A stretch of DNA of 64,000 nt from Asticcacaulis sp. AC466 (GTDB lineage Bacteria > Pseudomonadota > Alphaproteobacteria > Caulobacterales > Caulobacteraceae), in contig NZ_AWGE01000015.1 in NCBI RefSeq assembly GCF_000495815.1, forward strand, positions 103,790 through 167,789, in the 5' to 3' direction. Position numbers and translations under genes: made by a program. Numbering within the stretch: position 1 is the first letter of the stretch; each line of letters opens with the position of its first letter. Below are positions 54,069-62,032 of the stretch, in pieces. The notes beneath the pieces were generated by a model. It saw nothing but the letters and a program-made list of their open reading frames with translations, was not told the origin of the DNA and searched no databases.

Positions 54069-54497
54069 ATGTCAACAGAAGAGCGCTTTTCGAACGCCTT
54101 GCACAATACCGCCCGAATGTGGCGCCTGGCGCTTGATCGCCGCCTGAGAGACCTGGGCATTTCCCAGGCGGGCTGGCTGAGCATCGCCTATATAGCCAAG
54201 GCTAAAACGCCTTTATCGCAAGGCGAGTTGGCCGGATTGGTGCAGGTCGAGGCCGCGACCATGGTGTCGACGATCGATCGTCTCGAAAAGGCAGGCCTGG
54301 TCCAGCGGGTTGTTTCTGAATCCGACCGACGCGTTAAGAACCTGGTCGTAACCGCGCAAGGGCAGGCAATTTACAACAAGGTCCGCGCCAAGGCTGAGGA
54401 TATGCGGCATGAGCTACTGGGCAGGTTGGATGCTGAAAAGTTGAAAGTGGCAACTGACATTTTGGAAGAGTTGCAAGCTCTTATAGAGACCGCCTAA
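54069..54497 (+). CDS. MarR-family regulator
   Basis: A 142-residue winged-helix regulator. The family features are the N-terminal dimerisation helix, ISQAGWLSIAYIAKAKTPLSQGELAGLVQVEAATMVSTIDRLEKAGLVQRVVSESDRRVKNLVVTAQG (recognition helix and wing with the DRR motif) and a C-terminal helix. Its stop overlaps the start of the DHA2 pump gene by one base, so the two form an operon. MarR proteins next to pumps usually repress them until a toxic ligand binds; the ligand is unknown. A repeated palindrome lies just before the start. Confidence 0.9.
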   Translation: MSTEERFSNALHNTARMWRLALDRRLRDLGISQAGWLSIAYIAKAKTPLSQGELAGLVQVEAATMVSTIDRLEKAGLVQRVVSESDRRVKNLVVTAQGQAIYNKVRAKAEDMRHELLGRLDAEKLKVATDILEELQALIETA

Positions 54498-56050
54498 TGA
54501 GTACCTCCGATAATTCGCCCGCCGCGGGTGAGCCCATAAACCGTGGCATGGTCACAGTGTCTATTATGCTGGCCACCGTCATTCAGGCAATTGACGGGAC
54601 TATTGCCAACGTGGCCTTGCCGCATATGCAAGGTGCGCTGAACGCGTCATCCGATCAGATTACTTGGGTTCTGACGTCTTTTATCGTCGCCACGGCCATC
54701 GCCACCCCTTTGACCGGTTGGTTGTCGGATCGGTTCGGCTCCAAACAAGTGTTCTTGGTTTCCATAGCCGGTTTTACCCTCGCATCTGTTTTGTGTGGCA
54801 TTGCGGGCAATCTCAGTGAGATCGTCGCAGCGCGTTTGCTTCAAGGCGTGTTTGGCGCGGCCTTGGTTCCTTTGTCTCAATCCACACTTCTCGATATCAA
54901 TCCCCGTGAAAAGCACGGTTCGGCCATGGCCGTGTGGGGAATGGGCGTGATGGTGGGGCCTATCCTGGGGCCAACACTCGGGGGCTGGCTGACTGATGCT
55001 TATGATTGGCGCTGGTGTTTCTTTATCAACGTGCCGATCGGCGCAGCGGCCTTTTTTGGTATTCTGAAATATATCCCGCGCACCCATGCGCGCCGCAGCA
55101 TCCGTTTCGACGTGTTCGGCTTTACGGCGCTCAGCCTGGCTATCGGCGCTTTGCAAATGCTGCTGGACCGCGGGCAACAGAATGACTGGTTCTCCTCGGT
55201 GGAAACCTGGATTGAAGCGACCATTGCGTTCGTCAGTTTTGGCTTCTTTTTGATCCATACCTTCACGCGTCCGGCCGGCGCAACCTTCTTCAATTATCGT
55301 CTGCTCCTCAACCGAAATTTCACCACCGGCCTGATTTTCATATTTGTGGTTGGCATGGTCCTGTTCGCCACACGGGCCCTTATGCCGTCAATGCTGCAAG
55401 GGTTGATGGGGTATTCGCCAACCGATGCCGGGCTGGTGACGGCACCCAGCGGGCTGGGCACCATGCTGGCCATGATGATCGTGGGCCGTATGGTGGGAAA
55501 GGTCGACCTTCGCCTTATTCTAGGTGTCGGGTTTGGTTTGACGGCTGCCACCTTGGCTATGATGTGCGGCTATACGGTCGACACATCGAAAAGCGCCATC
55601 ATCATTCCCGGTATAATTCAGGGGTTCGGGCTTGGGCTGGTCTTCGTGCCACTGAGTGCAGCGACGTTCGCGACATTGGCTGGCGATTTGCGCCCGGACG
55701 GCACGTCTATCTATAGCCTGATCCGCAACATCGGCTCATCGATTGGCATTGCCATGGTTCAAGCACTTCAGGTTGCCAACACCCAGACGGCGCATGAATC
55801 GCTGGCGGGGCAGATAAACGTTCACAACAGCGCCTTCATGAACAGCATGTACGCGCAGAGCCCGGCGGGACTGGCCGCTTTAAACGGCGAGGTTACGCGT
55901 CAGGCCAGCATGATTGCCTATATCGACAATTTCTGGCTGATGATGATTTTGACTCTTCTGGCCATGCCGCTGCTCTTCATAATTCAGGCGCCTAAAAAGA
56001 AAGCTAGCCAAAGCGAAGAAGAGCAGGTTGAACTGGCCGCGCTCGAATAG
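54497..56050 (+). CDS. DHA2-family (EmrB/QacA) MFS drug efflux transporter
   Basis: A 517-residue inner-membrane proton-driven exporter with about 14 membrane helices. The DHA2 signatures are visible: IDGTIANVALPHMQGALNAS, LTGWLSDRFGSKQVF after helix 2, LLQGVFGAALVPLSQS, and motif C as MVGPILGPTLGGWL in helix 5. EmrB-type pumps normally work with a HlyD-like adaptor (EmrA); no such gene is next to it, so it may act alone or use a partner elsewhere. It is co-transcribed with the MarR gene and convergent with the HxlR-type gene, 9 bp apart. Confidence 0.93.
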   Translation: MSTSDNSPAAGEPINRGMVTVSIMLATVIQAIDGTIANVALPHMQGALNASSDQITWVLTSFIVATAIATPLTGWLSDRFGSKQVFLVSIAGFTLASVLCGIAGNLSEIVAARLLQGVFGAALVPLSQSTLLDINPREKHGSAMAVWGMGVMVGPILGPTLGGWLTDAYDWRWCFFINVPIGAAAFFGILKYIPRTHARRSIRFDVFGFTALSLAIGALQMLLDRGQQNDWFSSVETWIEATIAFVSFGFFLIHTFTRPAGATFFNYRLLLNRNFTTGLIFIFVVGMVLFATRALMPSMLQGLMGYSPTDAGLVTAPSGLGTMLAMMIVGRMVGKVDLRLILGVGFGLTAATLAMMCGYTVDTSKSAIIIPGIIQGFGLGLVFVPLSAATFATLAGDLRPDGTSIYSLIRNIGSSIGIAMVQALQVANTQTAHESLAGQINVHNSAFMNSMYAQSPAGLAALNGEVTRQASMIAYIDNFWLMMILTLLAMPLLFIIQAPKKKASQSEEEQVELAALE

Positions 56051-56059
56051 GGATAGCGA

Positions 56060-56608
56060 TCAGAACAGGCTCAGGGTTTCTTCGACCGGATCTAAGTCTG
56101 CCTTTTTGGGCGCGGGTTTGATCTTGGTCTTTGGCGTAAAATTTCGGGTCAGGCGCTGGGCAAAGGTTTGCTTGTTCTTCTGCATATCGAGAACCACCTC
56201 CTTGGCCATGTTAGCGAGCGGTTCGTATTTCAAGCCGTATAAAGCCATTTCAACAAGCAGTGGCGCCAGGTCGGCGCCGCGTTCCGTCAGGGCGTAGATG
56301 AATTTTCGCTTGTCAGATGGATCGGCTGATTTTGTGATCAGTCCATTTTGCTCCAGCTTGACCAGACGATCGGCCAGAATGTTGGTCGCAATCTTCTCTT
56401 CCGACCTCAGGAAACCTTGGTAGCTGTTATGGCCGCGCAACATCAAGTCCCGCACGATGAGCATCGACCAATTATCGCCGATGGCTTCCAGTGCGAGGTT
56501 GATGGGGCATAGCGACCGATGCGTTTTCGTTGCTGCCGGCTTCGTCTTCGCAGGCGTTGCCTTGACGGGTTTCGAGCGGGAGTTCGGAGATTTGACAGGC
56601 TTCTTCAT
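56060..56608 (-). CDS. HxlR-family regulator with basic N- and C-terminal tails
   Basis: A 182-residue transcription regulator. The central 100 residues (CPINLALEAIGDNWSMLIVRDLMLRGHNSYQGFLRSEEKIATNILADRLVKLEQNGLI and the wing DPSDKRKFIYALTERG) are a clear HxlR winged helix. Unlike the usual 110-140-residue members it carries about 30 N-terminal residues rich in Lys, Pro, Ala, Ser and Thr (histone-H1-like) and a C-terminal KPAPKK stretch before an acidic end. The ATG at 56608 is used; a GTG nine bases earlier is an alternative. It stands tail to tail with the DHA2 pump. Confidence 0.87.
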   Translation of the reverse strand: MKKPVKSPNSRSKPVKATPAKTKPAATKTHRSLCPINLALEAIGDNWSMLIVRDLMLRGHNSYQGFLRSEEKIATNILADRLVKLEQNGLITKSADPSDKRKFIYALTERGADLAPLLVEMALYGLKYEPLANMAKEVVLDMQKNKQTFAQRLTRNFTPKTKIKPAPKKADLDPVEETLSLF

Positions 56609-56690
56609 ACGCGACACCGAAAAGCTTCATGGCAGTTCGCAAGTGATGCGCGTTAATCTTTTGATTCGCAAGGGTTGGTCGTATCGATTG

Positions 56691-56799
56691 CCTATTGAAA
56701 GTGATATGTTATTTGCATTTCAAATTGCAATTATTCATCGATTTGGTTTCATTTAAAAAGTTAAAATGAAAAACACTTTCCTATTGAAAGTAATGTGTT
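56691..56799 (-). promoter_or_regulatory. Repeats upstream of the HxlR-type gene
   Basis: A 20-bp direct repeat CCTATTGAAAGT(g/a)AT(a/g)TGTT occurs at 56691-56710 and 56780-56799. The second copy overlaps an inverted repeat ACTTTC-N5-GAAAGT (56775-56791). The stretch is AT-rich and lies upstream of the HxlR-type gene; it may hold its operators. Confidence 0.45.
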
Positions 56800-56823
56800 G
56801 TGTTGCCATCTTACGGTGATGGT

Positions 56824-57327
56824 TCAGGAATTGTCGCTTGTGATGGCGTAATCGCGCAGGACGGATTTGTCGCCCTTAAGAACGCGCCGGAACCGGGTCA
56901 TTTGGTCGAGCGCTTCTATCGGCTTGGTCAGTTCAGGAGACTGCGTGTCGCACGCGTGGCGGATCGAACTCTTCTGATGGTTCTCGACAAGGGTGAGGGT
57001 GCAATCGGCACTGACCGCGCCATAGGCGGTGACGTTACGTTCAAAAAAGCGGGCGCGATGAAAGACGCGTAATATGCGTCGAACGGCAAACGTGGATATT
57101 TTATAGCTGTAGACCTTGTCCGCCAGTAACCGTACATGCCCGCTGCTATCGACATCCAGTCGAAAACGGCCGCGCATCTCATAGGTTATGTGCGTGTCAT
57201 CGGGCAGCCCCTGGCTCTGCGCCGTGTAATAGTGATAGGCGATCATCAGGCCCGCGCAGACCATGATGCTCATAAGGCTGTTGCGCAACCGCTTGCTCAT
57301 CGGCGGCATGAGGCGAAATTCAGCCAT
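56824..57327 (-). CDS. DUF6438-like membrane-anchored protein
   Basis: A 167-residue protein with one N-terminal membrane helix (NSLMSIMVCAGLMIAYHYY) and a soluble domain outside. The domain has YKISTFAVRRILRVFHRARFFERNVTAYGAVSADCTLTLV followed by EALDQMTRFRRVLKG, resembling the DUF6438 layout (YRISPEAVRRL..F..A.FF, then LTL); this match is from memory and tentative. The function is unknown. The start at MAEFRLMPP overlaps the mazG stop (ATGGCTGA), so it is probably translated with mazG; ATGs at 57309 and 57300 are alternatives. Confidence 0.6.
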   Translation of the reverse strand: MAEFRLMPPMSKRLRNSLMSIMVCAGLMIAYHYYTAQSQGLPDDTHITYEMRGRFRLDVDSSGHVRLLADKVYSYKISTFAVRRILRVFHRARFFERNVTAYGAVSADCTLTLVENHQKSSIRHACDTQSPELTKPIEALDQMTRFRRVLKGDKSVLRDYAITSDNS

Positions 57328-58117
57328 CCTGGCGTTCGGCAACTTTCGCGGCATTCCACAAGGCGTCCATCTCCGCCAGATCCGATTGATCGGGTGTGCG
57401 GCCTTCGGCGCGGAGCGCCGCCTCTATGGTTTCAAAACGGCGGACGAATTTCGCGTTCGTCAGGCGTAGCGCGTCTTCAGGCTCGACATCGAGTTTGCGT
57501 GCCAAGTTTGCCATGACGAAAAGCAGATCGCCGAGTTCCTCGCGCGCCTTTTCATCATCGCCACGCGCCACTTCGACCTTCAACTCTGCGGTTTCTTCGT
57601 CAAGCTTGTCGAGCACTTCGTTCACCGACGGCCAGTCGAAACCGACACGCGCCGCGCGTTTGGTCAGCTTGGCGGCGCGGGTCAGGGCAGGGAGCCCAAC
57701 GGGCACATCGTCCAATATGCCGTGCTTGTCCTTGGCTTTCCGCTCGGCCGCCTTTGTGACTTCCCAGGCCGCGTTTTGCTCCTCCGCGGTGCGGTCACCG
57801 ACATCTCCAAAGACGTGCGGGTGGCGGCGGATCAGCTTTTCGCTCATGCCGGCGGCGATATCATTGAAATCGAACAGGCCCTGTTCTTCGGCAATGCGGG
57901 CATGAAAGACGACCTGAAACAGGAGGTCGCCCAATTCCTCCTTAAGGTCGCGCATATCCTTGCGTTGGATAGCGTCGGCGACTTCGTAGGATTCTTCCAC
58001 CGTATAGGGGGCGATGGTGTCGAATGTCTGTTCCTTGTCCCACGGGCACCCGGTCTGCGGATCACGCAGGCGGCGCATGACATTGAGCAGGCTGTCGATA
58101 CCGTCGAACTGGCTCAC
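57320..58117 (-). CDS. mazG: Nucleoside triphosphate pyrophosphohydrolase MazG
   Basis: Hydrolyses (d)NTPs to NMPs and pyrophosphate, a house-cleaning function. The 265-residue protein has two MazG domains: the first with LRDPQTGCPWDKEQTFDTIAPYTVEESYEVADAI and the metal motif ELGDLLFQVVFHARIAEEQG, the second near 165-220 with LDEETAELKVE and EELGDLLFVMANLA. It uses a GTG start that overlaps the stop of the upstream MFS gene (GTGA). In related genomes mazG often follows hflX; here it is on the other strand beyond a small insertion. Confidence 0.95.
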   Translation of the reverse strand: MSQFDGIDSLLNVMRRLRDPQTGCPWDKEQTFDTIAPYTVEESYEVADAIQRKDMRDLKEELGDLLFQVVFHARIAEEQGLFDFNDIAAGMSEKLIRRHPHVFGDVGDRTAEEQNAAWEVTKAAERKAKDKHGILDDVPVGLPALTRAAKLTKRAARVGFDWPSVNEVLDKLDEETAELKVEVARGDDEKAREELGDLLFVMANLARKLDVEPEDALRLTNAKFVRRFETIEAALRAEGRTPDQSDLAEMDALWNAAKVAERQDG

Positions 58118-59454
58118 AGGATTTCCTTTGCTTTTAGCCCGGCCATGATTTCGGCGTGGCGGGCCGGTGTCAGATTGTAGCGCAACATCGCGACCGCGCC
58201 CAGGACAAGGAACACGACGGGCAACCCGATAAAGAAGATTTCAACCCACATCAAGGCTTCCGGTGGACTGGCGGACGGTTCCTTCACGTTGAAATGCAAC
58301 CAGCCGAGAAGGGTGATGGTCAAGGCGGAAATGGCGTATCCCACCTTGGTTGTCGCCGACAAAATGGCCATCAATGTGCCCTTGTGGTCATGGCCGGTTT
58401 CAAGCATCACTTCGTCGCCGATGTCAGCCATCAGGGCGCGCGTCAGAAGCAGAGATGCCGCATAAGGAATACCGTTGGCGAACGTCATGGCGGCGCAGAC
58501 GATGAAATTGCCTTTGGGGGCGAAATACATGGCGGCGTAAAGGGCGGCAAATATAAGAGACGAAATGATCAGCGCCTTGTGCTTGCTCATCCGTTTGGCG
58601 GCTATGGTCCAGATCGGCGCGCCGACGATACCGGCCACGAAATAGAGGAGCATGGCGATGTTGCATTCCATGCGGGTCAGCCCCTTGGTCTGCTCGAAGA
58701 AGTAGAAGAAGAGCGCGGCCATCACGCCCGGTGCCAATCCCATGAACAGGTCCGCCCACAGAATGCTGCGGACATTCGGTCGCTTCCACATGTCGAAATA
58801 GTGGCTGAGTTTAAGGTCGTGCGTACTGGTTTCGGATATCTTCTCCGGCACGACCCATAAGGCGATGCCGATAGTGATGGGGAGGGTCAGCATGATGAAG
58901 CCGCCCATAATCTGCACACCCAGCGCATAGGAGTGCCCCAGCGATTGAACGATGACGGGAATAAGCGCCGCCGCCAGAATGCCCACAATATTGCCGATCT
59001 GCCACCACGCGAAGATGCGCGATCGTTCGTTGTAGTCGGTGGACAGGACCGTGCCCCAACTGGCCTGAGCGAGGGCGGCGATCGAAAAGCCGACGTAGAG
59101 CACGAATAGCCATAGTCCGAGGTAGATTTCGGTCACGCCCTTGTGCGCCATGAAGATGAAGCCAGTGCTGACGAACAGAATAGGCAGGCAGATCAGCATC
59201 CAGAGCTTGAAACGGCCGATCCGGGTACGCGTTCGATCCATCCAGTGCCCGAGGAACGGGTCAACCAGGATATCAAAGGCGCGCACGACGGCAAAGACGA
59301 TGCCGACGACCAGTCCGAGCTGTAACTGCGTACCATAATATTCCGGTAGCGTGGCAACCAACGGCAACCCCAGGGCGGCGAAGGGAACGCACGGTCCAAT
59401 AAAGGCCAGAAGCCTTCCGAATGGCACAGCGTCTACCGGCGTATTCGTGTTCAT
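58114..59454 (-). CDS. GPH-type MFS transporter (sugar:cation symporter-like)
   Basis: A transporter of about 446 residues with 12 predicted membrane helices. The pattern FDILVDPFLGHWMDRTRTRIGRFKLWMLI after the second helix (VDPFLGHWMDRTRTRxGRFKPW) is diagnostic for the glycoside-pentoside-hexuronide:cation (MelB-like) group, now MFS_2. The substrate cannot be told from sequence. The start at MNTNTPVDAVPF was chosen as the last Met before helix 1; an ATG 18 bases upstream (59472) has a G-rich site but very close, and a TTG at 59502 is open too. Its stop overlaps the mazG start, so mazG depends on its transcript. Confidence 0.87.
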   Translation of the reverse strand: MNTNTPVDAVPFGRLLAFIGPCVPFAALGLPLVATLPEYYGTQLQLGLVVGIVFAVVRAFDILVDPFLGHWMDRTRTRIGRFKLWMLICLPILFVSTGFIFMAHKGVTEIYLGLWLFVLYVGFSIAALAQASWGTVLSTDYNERSRIFAWWQIGNIVGILAAALIPVIVQSLGHSYALGVQIMGGFIMLTLPITIGIALWVVPEKISETSTHDLKLSHYFDMWKRPNVRSILWADLFMGLAPGVMAALFFYFFEQTKGLTRMECNIAMLLYFVAGIVGAPIWTIAAKRMSKHKALIISSLIFAALYAAMYFAPKGNFIVCAAMTFANGIPYAASLLLTRALMADIGDEVMLETGHDHKGTLMAILSATTKVGYAISALTITLLGWLHFNVKEPSASPPEALMWVEIFFIGLPVVFLVLGAVAMLRYNLTPARHAEIMAGLKAKEIL

Positions 59455-59593
59455 GTGTGATGCCACGCCCATTTCCCCCGTTTCGTGCGACTCTTTATCC
59501 AACGATAAGGCAGGCTAACCGGTTTGCCAACCGACGGCAAAGGATATGCCGTGCGTATTTTGTCCGTACAGCCCTGACTTCAAGATTGACCAG

Positions 59594-60091
59594 TTAGTCG
59601 ACGATCTTCATTTTAACTTGGCTTCCATCGGGCACGTCGCAAACTTGTTCATGAATAGAGCCTGCTAAAGTGAACCATTCTCGCGCCGAAACGACAAAGC
59701 AGTTCTCGACGTTATATGTACCGCCCTTGAAGATTGGCAGGATAGTGAAGCCGTAGCATTGATCAGGACCGGCTATTTTGCCTGCCTTATGTAGCTGCTG
59801 GACGAGGGGCGGGAGAAACCAATCATCGACTCGACTGGCCCAGGCATCGTCGCGAGGGCCACTGAGGAATGCGTGAAACTCAGCAGCGCTGTTCGCGACC
59901 TTTTCAATGACCCCTGTACCGCATTCTAGCCAATGCACGTCGCCGGCTTCCTTCTCTAGGAAGACGCCACCAAACATCGATGAGAAAATTATCTTCCACG
60001 GCTCTGGAACCAACCACTTCCAGGCTAAAGCGGTTTCTTCGACGATCTTCTGGTCCGGCACAAACATAATTTCAGACCAAATCAGACTCAT
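59594..60091 (-). CDS. DUF1851-family (Tdi1-like immunity) protein
   Basis: A 165-residue soluble protein. WKIIFSSMFGGVFLEKEAGDVHWLECGTGVIEKVANSAAEF in the first half and CYGFTILPIFKGGTYNVENCFVVSAREWFTLAGSIHEQVCDVPDGSQVKMK at the end match the DUF1851 / T6SS immunity protein Tdi1 C-terminal family as I know it. In Agrobacterium Tdi1 neutralises the DNase effector Tde1. No effector, VgrG or other secretion gene is nearby, so this would be an orphan immunity or a family member with another role. The ATG is preceded by a GGGGGG run. The local context looks accessory. Confidence 0.75.
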   Translation of the reverse strand: MSLIWSEIMFVPDQKIVEETALAWKWLVPEPWKIIFSSMFGGVFLEKEAGDVHWLECGTGVIEKVANSAAEFHAFLSGPRDDAWASRVDDWFLPPLVQQLHKAGKIAGPDQCYGFTILPIFKGGTYNVENCFVVSAREWFTLAGSIHEQVCDVPDGSQVKMKIVD

Positions 60092-60210
60092 TGGTGCCCC
60101 CCTATCGAACAGACCCCTCGCCTTGGCTGGCCGAGGCTGAACATATTGCAGGCAGGCAAGGTTGCAAACTCTAAATCTTAGTCAGAGGTATGGCTTCCTC
60201 GACGACTATT

Positions 60211-61179
60211 TTAGGCCAGGTAGCCGGATTTCACGATGTAATCGTGCACCGCCGTATCATCGCCATAGGGCAGTTGGATCAATGTTCGTATGGCTTCGCG
60301 CTTATCGCGGGCACGATCATAGAATCCCTTGGCGATCTCGTAGCCGGCAAAGTAACCCATGTCGGGCACACCGAAAACGTTATGATCGCTGTTGTAAAGC
60401 CAATCGGTCCAGTCGGTCTTCGCCATGTCGGCCTTGAACTGCTCACGGACCGTGTCGCTGTGAGCGGGACCGTAGGTATATAGTTGCAACGGCGGACGGT
60501 GCCCCGTCACTCGTTCGGCGACAAATTCCGCGACGCCCTCGTAGGCGACGCGTGCGGCAAGGCGGTCGCTTGAATCTTGCTGCTGGGTGTGGACGTATTC
60601 GTGAATGTTGTTCTGACGGTTATTCACAAAGGGGCGCGTCGCAAAGAAGGTGCGCAGGCGGCTGCGCATCGGTTCGGTAACTCGGACACGTCGACGGTCT
60701 CATCGGCAAGCGCGACCTCGGCGCCGATCAGCACCATGTTTCCCGTTGTGGTTCCACCGGTGCGCAAGACGCCGATAGCATAGGTGATACTGGCAGGCCT
60801 CAGCTCGGGATAGAGGCGCCGGAAGATGGCAAGGTCCTTCGCTAGCGGCGCTGCGGCTTCGGTTGCGCGGCGCGTCAAGGGGCGGATTGAGGTCCAGAAG
60901 AGAGGGTAGTCTTCGATTGCATCGACATATTGGTCGAGTGTGTAGCGCCGTGCCGCTATCAGCGCACGTAAGCCTGGGGTGGCGCGATCAAGGTACAGGC
61001 TCTGGAACAGGGCTAGCCTTGCCGACCGGTTAGCAGCGGAACGCACGTCATCATAGGCGGACCAGAACCGTTCGATATCCCTTGTTTGGATCATTGGATC
61101 GTCGAATGGCCGGGTTGGACACGATCCCGGCAAAAAATGTTGCCGCCCCTCCCGTCAGGAGATGCCGGCGCTTTACCAT
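60211..61179 (-). pseudogene. Frameshifted HExxH metallopeptidase-like protein with Tat-type signal
   Basis: Three consecutive minus-strand segments look like one protein broken by two shifts. Segment A (from ATG 61179) reads MVKRRHLLTGGAATFFAG, a twin-arginine signal peptide. Segment B (to about 60670) contains IQTRDIERFWSAYDDV, LFQSLYLDRATPGLRAL and RTGGTTTGNMVLIGAEVAL in another frame. Segment C (60669-60211), back in the frame of A, contains NNIHEYVHTQQQ and then YEGVAEFVAERVTG, a gluzincin-like HExxH...E set resembling DUF2268 proteins. The shifts lie near 61095-61130 and near 60665-60690. If B started at ATG 61094 without a signal, one shift would remain. Sequencing error is an alternative to decay. 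Confidence 0.65.
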
Positions 61180-61194
61180 TTGGGCATTTGGCAT

Positions 61195-62032
61195 TCGACC
61201 TACTTACATCCGAGTTGCTTGTTTCACTTCATATCCGGCGCTTAGGAGTCAGCAGTCTGTTCTGCTGAATCTGTTGCAACCTAAACATGTTATCCAATTA
61301 TGGTTTTTTGTAGTTTTTCGAGGTGTCCCGCTTATCCACCGGAGGTCCGGCGTGGGGACTGGCGAAATGCTTCAAATTCAATCGTCTGCGTCAATGCAGG
61401 CACCGGACGGTCGCGGTGTCACGGTTAATTTCAACAGCCGTTACACAACTACAAATTCTTTAATACACCGTTATTCCGTAGCATTAGATTGACTGCATTT
61501 AATCGTTAAGAGCATAATTTTAAACACATGCGCCGTATAACGCAGTAATATTGAGATATACTGAATGCGTTTTATTAAAAAACCAATAAATATTGACGTC
61601 AATACAGAGTTCTTTAGCGAAACTTTGCGGGTAAGGTGGTCGTAAAATGCGCATTTCTTTTCGAGGATGGTTCTGGTTATTTGCCACGCCTGCCTGCTTG
61701 GCGATTTGGTGGCTCATCATCAACGGTCTGATTATGGTATGGAACCAAACACTTGGGCGCCCGGGTTGCCCGGCCGCTCATCCCGATGCAGCGGAATCAG
61801 TGGCAAGCGCCAGTGCGTGCCGGCATGATGACTGATCTGGACGCCCAAGGAATTCGATCCAGATAAGGATTGATGCGTCGTAGTCCCGTTGGCTCGATGG
61901 GCCTCTGTCCGCATAGGGAAGTAGGCGATCAGCTCATAGGTCTCTCATTCGGGTTCCATGTTGAACGGCGAGGGCCTGATTGGGCGGGTTTTGGCAGTCA
62001 GCGCCAGCACCCGCCTGGGCGAACAACGCCAG
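61195..62032. other. Gene-poor stretch between the decayed HExxH gene and the SDR gene
   Basis: About 840 bp with no convincing conserved gene. From roughly 61260 to 61640 it is much more AT-rich than its surroundings. 61700-62030 is GC-rich again but broken in all frames; on the minus strand just after the SDR stop there is a short LALFAQAGAGADCQNPPN reading that may be a remnant. One short membrane-protein frame (61647-61835) is listed separately. Confidence 0.5.
61647..61835 (+). CDS. Possible small membrane protein
   Basis: A 62-residue frame with one hydrophobic helix (WFWLFATPACLAIWWLIING, about residues 7-26) followed by a polar tail. AAGGTGG stands about 9 bases before the ATG. No family is recognised, it has no conserved neighbour, and it lies in a decayed stretch, so it may not be a gene. 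Confidence 0.25.
   Translation: MRISFRGWFWLFATPACLAIWWLIINGLIMVWNQTLGRPGCPAAHPDAAESVASASACRHDD

Noticed and set aside
60665..60690. Programmed ribosomal frameshift joining the two halves of the HExxH protein
   Set aside because: No slippery heptamer or following hairpin was seen, and a second offset at the signal peptide speaks for indels.
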